DNA from: an uncultured Pseudomonadota bacterium
GTDB lineage: Bacteria; Myxococcota_A; UBA796; SXON01
Assembly: GCA_903921785.1 (NCBI GenBank)
Contig: CAIXRH010000267.1
Coordinates: forward strand, 1-35,349
Length of the DNA: 35,349 nt
Reading direction: 5' to 3'
Shown here one piece after another: positions 1 through 6,774 of this stretch. A model generated the notes under the pieces. It had not been told where the DNA came from. It saw nothing but the letters and a program-made list of their open reading frames with translations, and did no database searches. The translations under genes were made by a program, and so were the position numbers. Numbering within the stretch: position 1 is the stretch's first letter; each line of letters begins with the position of its first letter.

Positions 1-158
1 CGCCGTCCGCCCCGTCCGCTCCCACGACGCCGTCGGCCCCCAGCGCACCGTCTCGTCCGAGCGCGCCGGCGGCGCCGAGCGCGCCGGCGGCGCCGAGTAC
101 GCCGAGCGCACCGACGGCCCCGAGCGCTCCGGCAACCCCGAAGAAGCCCGGGAGCTGA
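1..158 (+). CDS. C-terminal end of a Pro/Ser/Ala-rich protein (partial)
   Basis: The frame that starts at base 3 is open from the window edge to a TGA at 156-158. It encodes about 51 residues of Pro-Ser-Ala-Pro repeats (PSAP, PAAP, PTAP) and ends in ATPKKPGS. An exact 18-bp tandem duplication at 60-77 and 78-95 underlies part of the repeat. This looks like the disordered, low-complexity tail of a larger protein, perhaps a linker or wall-spanning stalk. No domain is visible and the function cannot be told from this fragment. The frame choice rests on the regular repeat and on a GC-rich inverted repeat just after the stop; other frames are also open here because GC is so high. Confidence 0.55.
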   Translation, partial: PSAPSAPTTPSAPSAPSRPSAPAAPSAPAAPSTPSAPTAPSAPATPKKPGS

Positions 159-162
159 GCCG

Positions 163-192
163 GACCGCGCCACCCGGCAGGGAGGCGCGGTC
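163..192 (+). terminator. GC-rich hairpin just after the first stop codon
   Basis: A perfect 9-bp inverted repeat, GACCGCGCC at 163-171 and GGCGCGGTC at 184-192, has a 12-nt loop and starts 5 nt after the TGA at 156-158. The palindrome GCGGTACCGC follows at 194-203. There is no T-tract, so this is a candidate terminator or mRNA-end stabiliser, not a classical intrinsic terminator. The rest of 204-416 shows nothing I can name. Confidence 0.4.
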
Positions 193-416
193 GGCGGTAC
201 CGCAGGCGGAACCACCCCCGGCGCCCTCGGCGGCGCCCGGGCTCGCCCACCCATGCTTCGCCTCCGCGGCGCTGCGCGAGGGACCGGACCCCGCGCGGGA
301 GCGGGAGCGGAGGCGGCGCCCGCAACGGGGAGGCCAGGCCCGTGCCCCCCTTGATCCCCACCCAACGGGGGACCCCGCGCGCCGCCGGGGACCCACCGTT
401 CGCGGCGTCCACCGGT

Positions 417-422
417 TAGCGG
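417..422 (+). promoter_or_regulatory. -10-like element TAGCGG, leaderless start of the HTH-SspB gene
   Basis: TAGCGG sits exactly 6 nt before the GTG at 429, the spacing seen at six other genes in this window. It favours GTG 429 over the in-frame GTG at 423. No Shine-Dalgarno sequence is present and no convincing -35 is seen. Confidence 0.45.
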
Positions 423-428
423 GTGCCC

Positions 429-1103
429 GTGCCTCGCCCCTCCGAACCGCTCCTGAAGCTCCTCCGCGACGCGCTCCAGAAGCGCGGCCTCTCCACCAGC
501 GAGCTCGCCGCCCGCACCAGCCTCGATCGGGGCGAGCTCAAGCGGAAGCTCTCCGGTGCGGAGGACCTCAGCGTAGACCAGTTCATCGCCCTCGCCAACG
601 CGCTGGAGCTCCAGAAGGAGCTCGCGGGGCTCGTGGGCATGGAGGAGGAGCCGGAGCCGATCCGCGGGCCCGCGGTGCACACGCTGCGCACGGCGTCCGC
701 CGCCGCGGTCGTCGAGCCGCCCCCGCCGGGTCCGGATCCGCTGGCGAACCCGGCGGAGGAGCTGTTCAAAGGCGGGTTCGCCTGGGGCCTGGACATGATG
801 GTGCACTTCGACGCCAAGCAGCTTGGTGGCTCCGGTGTGCCGGAGTCCGTCCTCCGGAAGTTCCCGGATGTGCTGCCGATCCGCTTCGATCCGCGGTTCC
901 ACCGACACAACGCCCCGAAGTACTTCGAGGATGGGGTCACGGTCTTCCTGTCGTTCGACGCGAAGCGGGAGTGTTCGTTCCCCTGGGCCGCCTTCCGAGC
1001 GGTGAACTTCACCATCCCGGCCGACGCGGTGGCCCCCCCGCCTCCACCAGAGCCTCCTGCACCCCCGCCGCGTCCGGTGCTCCGCCTGGTCCGGGACGAA
1101 TGA
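429..1103 (+). CDS. HTH (XRE-type) protein fused to an SspB-like ClpXP adaptor domain
   Basis: The protein has 224 residues from GTG 429 (GTG 423 would add two). Residues about 5-60 form an XRE-type helix-turn-helix (LSTSELAARTSLDRGELKRK). After an acidic/proline linker, residues about 115-195 follow the SspB pattern: a beta strand MMVHFDA, then GVPESVL, and then LSFDAKRECSFPWAAF, which matches the strand-plus-PW.A signature of delta-proteobacterial SspB-like proteins. A proline-rich linker leads to the C-terminus RPVLRLVRDE. E. coli SspB ends in RPALRVVK, the tail that docks on the ClpX N-domain. I infer a DNA-bound or DNA-guided adaptor that hands substrates to ClpXP. The stop overlaps the next start (ATGA at 1100-1103). 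The domain calls rest on pattern reading; the SspB call is moderately sure and the substrate is unknown. Confidence 0.7.
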   Translation: MPRPSEPLLKLLRDALQKRGLSTSELAARTSLDRGELKRKLSGAEDLSVDQFIALANALELQKELAGLVGMEEEPEPIRGPAVHTLRTASAAAVVEPPPPGPDPLANPAEELFKGGFAWGLDMMVHFDAKQLGGSGVPESVLRKFPDVLPIRFDPRFHRHNAPKYFEDGVTVFLSFDAKRECSFPWAAFRAVNFTIPADAVAPPPPPEPPAPPPRPVLRLVRDE

Positions 1104-2521
1104 ACCGCCCGCGACTGAGCCGCGCCGGCCGGGTCGCCATGGGCGTCGCGATAGCGCTCGCCGCCTGCCACACTACCGCGGCGCCCCGAACAACGGCCGG
1201 ATCGGACGGGGGAAAGCGGCGGGCCGAGCCGGTCGTCGCCGCGCCTCCGGCCGCCACCGCCCCGCTCCCGCCCGCCGTGGCCGTCGCAGGCCCGTTCTCG
1301 TTGGGGATCAACGAGGCGCTCGCCGTGCCGATGCGCTTTCGCAAGGACATGTCCGGTGATCGGCTCGGGGCGATGATCGAAGACGATGCGGGCAAGGTGC
1401 GCACGCTCGGGGGCACCTGGGTGCGCGGACACACCGCGAACTTCCCCCGGACCTCCTGCGCGGACCTCGGCGCCGGCGGCCCCGGCTCCGCCGAGATGGA
1501 CCTCTGGGTGAAGACGCTCGGCAGCGACCTCCACGGGCTGGCGATGCTCGGTCCCTGGCCGGGCAACGCCACGGCCAACCGCACCGAAAACTACGTGCCG
1601 GCCGACCTCCCCGCGTACTCCGCCTGCATCACGGCCCTCGTCGAGCGCTACGACGGCGACGGGGTGGACGACATGCCCGGCCTGGTCCAACCGGTGAAAT
1701 ACTGGGAGTTCGACAACGAGCCCGACCTCAAGAACAGCCAGGTCGCCCGAGACGCCGTGCGGGACTACGACCCGACCACCTTCTGCACGCCCACCGAGTA
1801 CGCGAAGGTGTTGCTGGCCACGCGCGAGGCCGTGCGGGCGGCGGACCCGACCGCGAAGCTCCTGGCGCTCGGCTTGTACCGGCCCTATGCGGAGCAGGGG
1901 CAGGCCTACGCCAAGGCCGTCCTCGCCGTGCCGGGCGCGGCCGACGCGTTCGACGTGGTGTCCCTGCACACCTACCACGACGACGACGGCGAGCGCCTCG
2001 CCGGCGCCATCCGCACCTTTCGCACCTTGGTGCCCGGAAAGCCGATCTGGATCACCGAGGCGAGCGTCACCACCGCCACTGGCGAAGACGACCAGGGGCG
2101 GCGGGTCGCGGCCTACGTCGCCCAGGCGGCGGCGGCCGGGGCGGAGCGGCTGTTCTGGCACACGCTCGCCGATCCGCCGGAGCGTCCGAGCGGACGCGGG
2201 GGCGGAGGCCCCGGCGGCGGTCACGCTCCCGGCGGACACTTCGCCACCAACTCGCTGCTGCGCGGGATCGAAGGTGGAACCGAAGAGAAGCCCGCGGGCG
2301 CGGTCTATCGGCACCTCGCCGCGCGCCTCGCCACGGACGACCTCTTCGGCGCCACGCTCGACGGAGAAGGAGCGGCAAAGCTACGCTCTGGCGCGGTCTT
2401 GCTGTTCGCGGGCAGTCGGCTCGCCGCGGCGGGGGGCACCGACCTTCGCACCGGGGACGTGATCGCGGCCGGCGCCACGGCCACTGCGCCGGCCTGGCTC
2501 AACGCTCCGCCGAAGCCGTAG
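1100..2521 (+). CDS. Lipoprotein glycoside hydrolase, clan GH-A (GH39/GH5-like)
   Basis: The protein has 473 residues. The ATG overlaps the preceding stop by 4 nt, so translation is probably coupled. The N-terminus has an Arg-rich n-region, a hydrophobic stretch and the lipobox LAAC (residues about 22-25), which predicts a lipoprotein. The rest reads as a TIM-barrel glycosidase: WEFDNEP supplies the acid/base Glu207 and WITEAS the nucleophile Glu320, the strand-4/strand-7 arrangement of clan GH-A retaining enzymes. VVSLHTYHDDD between them matches a substrate-binding strand. A Gly/Pro-rich insertion lies near residues 355-380. The exact family and substrate cannot be assigned. A GH31 lipoprotein follows downstream, so a role in breaking down exogenous polysaccharide or oligosaccharide is plausible. 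Confidence 0.72.
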   Translation: MNRPRLSRAGRVAMGVAIALAACHTTAAPRTTAGSDGGKRRAEPVVAAPPAATAPLPPAVAVAGPFSLGINEALAVPMRFRKDMSGDRLGAMIEDDAGKVRTLGGTWVRGHTANFPRTSCADLGAGGPGSAEMDLWVKTLGSDLHGLAMLGPWPGNATANRTENYVPADLPAYSACITALVERYDGDGVDDMPGLVQPVKYWEFDNEPDLKNSQVARDAVRDYDPTTFCTPTEYAKVLLATREAVRAADPTAKLLALGLYRPYAEQGQAYAKAVLAVPGAADAFDVVSLHTYHDDDGERLAGAIRTFRTLVPGKPIWITEASVTTATGEDDQGRRVAAYVAQAAAAGAERLFWHTLADPPERPSGRGGGGPGGGHAPGGHFATNSLLRGIEGGTEEKPAGAVYRHLAARLATDDLFGATLDGEGAAKLRSGAVLLFAGSRLAAAGGTDLRTGDVIAAGATATAPAWLNAPPKP

Positions 2522-2678
2522 CGGCGCCCACACCGACCGTGACACCGCGGGACGTGACGATCCGCTCCCGGGTGTCTACCCTGTGGCCCATGCGCTTCAA
2601 GGCCTCCCCCATGGTCGTCGCCGTCGCCCTCGGGCTGCTCAACCCGGTGATCCTGGAGGACATGGGGACGCGGCGGGA

Positions 2679-2684
2679 TAGTTC
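2679..2684 (+). promoter_or_regulatory. -10-like element TAGTTC, leaderless start of the GH31 gene
   Basis: The element lies 6 nt before ATG 2691 in the context GGGATAGTTC. It resembles the GTGGATAGA context found before the starts at 12937 and 34055. No Shine-Dalgarno sequence is visible. It suggests that GH31 has its own promoter in the 169-nt gap after the GH-A gene. Confidence 0.45.
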
Positions 2685-2690
2685 GCGCGT

Positions 2691-4937
2691 ATGCAGCTCC
2701 TCCTCCTCGTCGGTTGCCTCGGCTCCGTCCAGCTCGGCGACCTCCAGGTTGCCGAACGAGAAGACGGCGGGCTCGACGTCTCGCGGTACACGGGAAAGCC
2801 GCTCGTAAGCGACCTTCGTTTCGCGGTCGGCCGCGGAGACGAAGCCTACGAGATGCAGGCCGGCAGCTACCGGCAGACCGCCGGGGACACGACCTGGACC
2901 CCGGTGCACCTCGCCAACCGCCAGGGCGAGATGCTCTGGACCTTCGAGCTGCTCGACGAGGCGAACACCCCCGTCGGCTCGGTGACGATCTCGCCCGCGG
3001 CCAGCTCCACCCTGGCGGTGCAGGTCCAGGCGTTCGACGGCAACCGCGTCCGGTTCGACGCCGCCTGCACCGGGGACGACCACTTCGTCGGCGGCGGCGA
3101 ACACGCGTGGGACACCGACCACGTCGGCGAGGCCTTCGACCTCTGGGTGAGCGAGCCGGGCATCGGCAAGGTGGAGACCGACGATCAGCCCGACGACTGG
3201 TTCATCACCGGCACCCGCCACGCGTCGAGCTACCCCGACCCGTTCTTCATCCGCCCGGAGCCGGTGAGCGTGCTCGCGCAGACCAACGCCCGCGTGAGCG
3301 TGGACCTGTGCACCGGCGACCGCTGGCGTCTCGACGTGGCCGATGCAGCCGCCACCTGGCTCATCAGCGACGCCGACACGGCGCTGGAGCTGGTGCAAGA
3401 GCACGCGGTGATGCGCGGCACCCCCGCGTTGCCGCCCGACTGGGCGTTTGGCACGTGGGCGGACGCGATCCGCGGGGCGGACCGGGTGCGCGCCGTGGTC
3501 GCCGAGCTCCGCGAGGCCGGGGCCTCCGCCAGCGTCATCTGGAGCGAAGACTGGCGCGGCGGCGAGGACCTCGCCTTCGGCTACCACCCGAAGCCCGAGT
3601 GGGCGGTGGACGAGACGCTCTACCCCGACCCCTCCGGCATCGACGCCGAGATGGAGGCCGCCGGCTTCAAGTGGTTGGCGTACTTCGCGCCGTTCCTGGT
3701 GGAAGGCACCGCCGCCTGGGACGAAGGCGTGCCGTACGCGATCCAGGACGACAAGGGCGAGCCCTACACGTTCCTCGGCCCGTCCCTGGAGGACACGACG
3801 ACGGTCGACCTCACCCGCAGCGCCGGGTACGCCTGGGCCGTGGGCAAGATGGAGGCCGCGGCCGACGTAGGTTTTGACGGGTGGATGGCCGACTACGGCG
3901 AGTGGCTCCCCCCCGACGCCGTGCTCGACAACGGGGACCCGCTCGGCGGCCACAACGACTGGCCCCTGGCATGGCAGAGCGCCAGCGCCGAGGCGCTCGA
4001 TGGCCGCGACGCCACCTTCTTCGCCCGCTCGGGCTGGAGCGGCAGCCCGGTATACGCCCCCGTCCACTGGCCCGGCGACCAGCGCACCAGCTTCGACGCG
4101 GACGACGGCCTCCCCTCCGTGGTCCCCCTCATGCTGGGGGACGCGATCGCCGGCGTGCCGTTCACCGGCTCCGACGTGGCCGGGTACCAGTCGGTCGGCA
4201 ACGACCCGAGCACGAAGGAGCTGTGGATGCGCTGGGCGGCGCTCGGCGCCTACAGCCCGGTCTTCCGCACCCACCACGGTGCGTTCTCCGACGACGACTG
4301 GCAGTTCGACTCCGACGCCGAGACCCTCGCCACCTTCGCCAGCCTCAGCCAGGATCACGCGCGGCTGTTCCCCTACCTGCGCGGGCTCGCGGAGGAGGCC
4401 GCGGCGATCGGCACGCCGCTGGTCCGGCCGCTCTTCCTCCACCACCCCAGGGAGAGCTGGGGTCGCACGGACGCGTGGTTGCTCGGGCCGAACCTCCTGG
4501 TCGCCCCGGTGCTGGAGGCGGGCGTCACCTCCCGTCAGGTCGACCTGCCGAGCGACACCAGCTGGTTCTCCTGGGCGGACGGGAGCCCGCAGGAGAGCGG
4601 CGAAAAGGACGCGCCGCTGGGCACGATCCCGGTCTTCGCGCCGGCGGGAGCGGTCATCCCCACCTTCGCCGAGGCGCCCGACTCGCTCGTCGCCGGCCCG
4701 ATCGACGGCATCACCACCCTCGCGGACGTGGAGGGCGCGCGCGTCATCCACGTCTTTGCGGGCGCAAAGGGCAGCTTCACCGAGGCGGACGGCACGGTCT
4801 ACACGTCGGACGGCAAGGCCACCGCGCCCGGCGAGGCCAGCTACACGCTCACCAGCGGCACGATCACCGCAGGCGGGCTCACGCTCACCATCGAGGGCAC
4901 GGTGGAGCGGGCGTACACCGTGAAGGTCTGGGACTGA
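2691..4937 (+). CDS. Lipoprotein glycoside hydrolase family 31, YihQ-like subgroup
   Basis: The protein has 748 residues. The N-terminus MQLLLLVGC carries a lipobox (LVGC), so the mature enzyme is probably lipid-anchored outside the cytoplasm. The catalytic barrel has WMADYGEWLP with nucleophile Asp401, and WPGDQ with acid/base Asp463; SDVAGY (Tyr499), RWAALGAYSPVFRTH and DDWQFDSDAE follow. This order is that of the E. coli YihQ (sulfoquinovosidase) branch of GH31. From memory of YihQ, the sulfonate-binding Gln (QDW) is Glu here (EDW), and the Arg of its FGKR stretch is absent (FGYH). I therefore expect an alpha-glycosidase of another specificity. A beta-sandwich typical of GH31 follows the barrel. 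The gene is next to another lipoprotein glycosidase. Confidence 0.8.
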   Translation: MQLLLLVGCLGSVQLGDLQVAEREDGGLDVSRYTGKPLVSDLRFAVGRGDEAYEMQAGSYRQTAGDTTWTPVHLANRQGEMLWTFELLDEANTPVGSVTISPAASSTLAVQVQAFDGNRVRFDAACTGDDHFVGGGEHAWDTDHVGEAFDLWVSEPGIGKVETDDQPDDWFITGTRHASSYPDPFFIRPEPVSVLAQTNARVSVDLCTGDRWRLDVADAAATWLISDADTALELVQEHAVMRGTPALPPDWAFGTWADAIRGADRVRAVVAELREAGASASVIWSEDWRGGEDLAFGYHPKPEWAVDETLYPDPSGIDAEMEAAGFKWLAYFAPFLVEGTAAWDEGVPYAIQDDKGEPYTFLGPSLEDTTTVDLTRSAGYAWAVGKMEAAADVGFDGWMADYGEWLPPDAVLDNGDPLGGHNDWPLAWQSASAEALDGRDATFFARSGWSGSPVYAPVHWPGDQRTSFDADDGLPSVVPLMLGDAIAGVPFTGSDVAGYQSVGNDPSTKELWMRWAALGAYSPVFRTHHGAFSDDDWQFDSDAETLATFASLSQDHARLFPYLRGLAEEAAAIGTPLVRPLFLHHPRESWGRTDAWLLGPNLLVAPVLEAGVTSRQVDLPSDTSWFSWADGSPQESGEKDAPLGTIPVFAPAGAVIPTFAEAPDSLVAGPIDGITTLADVEGARVIHVFAGAKGSFTEADGTVYTSDGKATAPGEASYTLTSGTITAGGLTLTIEGTVERAYTVKVWD

Positions 4938-4956
4938 ACCCGACCGGCCGTGATCA

Positions 4957-4984
4957 CCGCTCGCCCGGCGAGGACGCGGCGCCG
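4957..4984 (+). repeat. 28-bp direct repeat, copy 1
   Basis: It is identical over 28 nt to 5276-5303 in the same orientation. It begins CCGCTCGCCC and ends GGCGCCG. The first copy starts 20 nt after the GH31 stop. Confidence 0.85.
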
Positions 4985-5042
4985 AGGGGGCGGGATTCCC
5001 GGCGTCGCGAGCTTTGCCACTGTTGCCTCGGCGAACGTGGGG

Positions 5043-5064
5043 GTTGGCGCTGGGTCCTGCCGCC
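5043..5064 (+). repeat. 22-bp dispersed repeat, copy 1
   Basis: It is identical over 22 nt to 35317-35338, about 30 kb away in the same orientation. It begins GTTGGCGCTG and ends CTGCCGCC. The flanks are also loosely alike (CC-CGGC about 18 nt upstream in both), so the full element may be longer. Confidence 0.75.
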
Positions 5065-5072
5065 ACCATCGA

Positions 5073-5096
5073 CGGGCGGTCGCTGCGCTCCGCCCG
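5073..5096. other. Hairpin in the repeat-rich intergenic region
   Basis: CGGGCGG (5073-5079) pairs with CCGCCCG (5090-5096) around a 10-nt loop. It lies 135 nt after the GH31 stop and has no T-tract. It could help end GH31 transcription, but it may simply be part of the repeat element. Confidence 0.35.
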
Positions 5097-5275
5097 CCGC
5101 TGGCGACGTCACCCGCCCCGTCAACTCACCCTGAACCGTCGGCGAACAACGACAAGGTTTTCACGCGGCGCCGGGAAGCCCGCGTGGCTTGCTGCACGGA
5201 CTCGCTCCGCGTCGCCGCGACGTGCAATCGATCTTCATCAGCCGCGCACGGTATGATACGGTTTGACCCTGAGTT

Positions 5276-5303
5276 CCGCTCGCCCGGCGAGGACGCGGCG
5301 CCG
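5276..5303 (+). repeat. 28-bp direct repeat, copy 2
   Basis: It is identical over 28 nt to 4957-4984, with 291 nt between the copies. There are only two copies and no regular spacing, so it is not a CRISPR array. Confidence 0.85.
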
Positions 5304-5351
5304 CCCCGTAGGCCGCGAAGGGTCCGCCCCGCCAAGCTCTCTTTTTGGGTA

Positions 5352-5368
5352 ACGGGCCAGCGGCCCGT
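5352..5368. other. Perfect 7-bp hairpin
   Basis: ACGGGCC (5352-5358), loop AGC and GGCCCGT (5362-5368) form a perfect stem. A T-tract lies on the 5' side of the plus strand (5342-5346), so neither strand has the hairpin-then-U-tract order of an intrinsic terminator. Confidence 0.4.
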
Positions 5369-5437
5369 ATCGCCCGCGATGCTCGCTCCCGCTCGCCCGA
5401 TCCCGTGGTTCGTATGGGCAGGGCGCCGCCGCGGCCA

Positions 5438-5511
5438 GCGATGGAAGTGGAGCGCGGACGGTCGTTGCGCCTGGCCCCCTCGCCGCCGGGCACCGAGGGT
5501 GGTTGGCGCCC
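5438..5511 (+). repeat. 74-bp dispersed element, copy A
   Basis: It aligns without gaps to the reverse complement of 15549-15622, with 67 of 74 bases identical by my count. It starts GCGATGGAAG and ends GGTTGGCGCCC. It lies 75 nt downstream of the TSP3-repeat gene, antisense to that gene. It is probably an intergenic repeat family of this genome. Confidence 0.8.
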
Positions 5512-5586
5512 TGAACCCCGTCAACACCGGCGCCCCCGTCGCTCGCAGCGACGAGGGTCACCGTGGCGGTCGGCTCCCGCCGCGCT

Positions 5587-6774
5587 TCAGCGCCGCCGAC
5601 GCCGCGCCGCGACCGCACCCGCGATCGCCACCCCGAGCACCCCGCCCCCGAGGCCGAGGCCGCACTGGCCGCCGCCGCCGATGAGCGAGTCGAAGTCGCA
5701 GTAGTCGCCCTTGCCGTCGCCGTCGGTGTCGGCCTGGTCGGGGTCGGCCACGTCGGGACAGACATCGCACGCATCGCCGATGCCGTCTTCGTCGGAGTCG
5801 GCGTTGGTCGCGTCGACCGTGTCGGGGCAGAGGTCGCAGAGGTTGCCGACGCCATCGCCGTCGTCGTCCTTCTGGGCGCCGTCCTTGGTGGTCGGGCAGA
5901 CGTCGCAGGCGTCGCCGATCCCGTCCGCGTCGGAGTCCTTGTTTGAAGCATCCACGGTCAGCGGGCAGGTGTCGCACGCGTCGCCCACGCCGTCGACGTC
6001 GCCGTCGGCCTGGTCGCGGTTGTACATCGCGCCGCAGTTGTCGCAGTCGTCGCCCACGCCGTCCACGTCGGAGTCGGTCTGGGCGACCGAGCTCAGCGGG
6101 CAGAGGTCGCAGGCGTCGCCGTCGCCATCGCCGTCGCTGTCGGCCTGGTCAGGGTTGGCGACGTTCTGGCAGTTGTCGCAGGCGTCGCCGTGCTTGTCGT
6201 TGTCGAGGTCGTCCTGGTTGTCCACCAGGGCGAGGCACACGTCGCACACGTCGCCGGCGCCGTCGCCGTCTTCGTCGGCCTGATCCTCGTTGTCGTCGAA
6301 CGGGCAGTTGTCGCAGGCGTCCCCGAACGTGTCGGCGTCGCTGTTGGTCTGCTCGTGGTTCTCCACCTCGGGGCAGTCATCGCAGGCGTCGCCGATGTAG
6401 TCGCAGTCCGAGTCGGCCTGATCCGAGTTGAAGTCGGTCGGGCAGTTGTCGCACGCCAGGGTGACCGTGATGTCCGGGTAGGGCGAACCCTCCGGGAAGT
6501 CCTTCGCGCCGGCGGAGAAGCCGTCGAAGTCCACGTCGAGGTCGATGACCGGGTAGCTACAGCCGTAGCTCGAATAGTCGTAGTAGTAGTCGGTGTTGGG
6601 GTACGGGAGCCCCGAGCCGTCCACCGTGGTCTGGCAGATCGGATCGGACAGGTCCACGAGCTTCTCTCGGGACACGTCCACGTTGTTGCAGTTCAGATCC
6701 TGCGTGAGGATGTTCTCGCAGGTGTCGTCGGCGAGGGCGGTAGCGAGGAGCCCCGCGAGCCAGAGGGCGACCAT
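5587..6774 (-). CDS. Thrombospondin type-3 repeat surface protein with MYXO-CTERM-like tail
   Basis: The protein has 395 residues. The signal peptide MVALWLAGLLATALA is followed by a Cys-containing N-terminal region with a Tyr-rich stretch (NTDYYYDYSSY). About 11 tandem repeats of the type CDNCP...DQADSDGDGxGDA follow, each about 23 residues with Asp-rich calcium loops and paired Cys. The C-terminus has GGGGQCGLGLGGG, a hydrophobic segment and RRRRR, which fits the MYXO-CTERM sorting pattern (conserved Cys, transmembrane helix, Arg cluster). In that system the tail is processed and the protein goes to the surface; the sorting protease is not in this window. The start overlaps the OmpA-gene stop (TGATG, 6772-6776) with GGAGGAGA upstream. 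An elongated, calcium-stiffened surface protein is inferred; the ligand is unknown. Confidence 0.82.
   Translation of the reverse strand: MVALWLAGLLATALADDTCENILTQDLNCNNVDVSREKLVDLSDPICQTTVDGSGLPYPNTDYYYDYSSYGCSYPVIDLDVDFDGFSAGAKDFPEGSPYPDITVTLACDNCPTDFNSDQADSDCDYIGDACDDCPEVENHEQTNSDADTFGDACDNCPFDDNEDQADEDGDGAGDVCDVCLALVDNQDDLDNDKHGDACDNCQNVANPDQADSDGDGDGDACDLCPLSSVAQTDSDVDGVGDDCDNCGAMYNRDQADGDVDGVGDACDTCPLTVDASNKDSDADGIGDACDVCPTTKDGAQKDDDGDGVGNLCDLCPDTVDATNADSDEDGIGDACDVCPDVADPDQADTDGDGKGDYCDFDSLIGGGGQCGLGLGGGVLGVAIAGAVAARRRRR

Larger units (their letters stand above)
4938..5586. other. Repeat-rich intergenic region between convergent genes
   Basis: These 649 nt separate the 3' ends of the GH31 gene and the TSP3-repeat gene. 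No credible coding frame is seen. The region holds a 28-bp exact direct repeat (4957-4984 and 5276-5303), a 22-bp exact match to 35317-35338, a 74-bp element shared with 15549-15622, and hairpins at 5073-5096 and 5352-5368. The stretch around 5140-5265 is clearly less GC-rich than its surroundings. It looks like an accumulation of short dispersed repeats. Confidence 0.6.

Noticed and set aside
2691-4937. Naming the GH31 enzyme a sulfoquinovosidase (yihQ)
   Set aside because: The sulfonate-contacting Gln and Arg, as I recall them, are not conserved, and no sulfoglycolysis gene is nearby.
2499-5069. Long antisense open frame over the GH31 gene
   Set aside because: It encodes Arg/Gly/Val-rich low-complexity sequence and covers a gene with intact catalytic motifs. 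Such frames are expected opposite GC-rich coding DNA.
5352-5368. Hairpin beside a T-tract as an intrinsic terminator
   Set aside because: The T-tract is on the wrong side of the hairpin for transcription on either strand.
5700-6470. Periodic DNA repeats in the TSP3 region
   Set aside because: They are explained by the protein repeats of the TSP3 gene.
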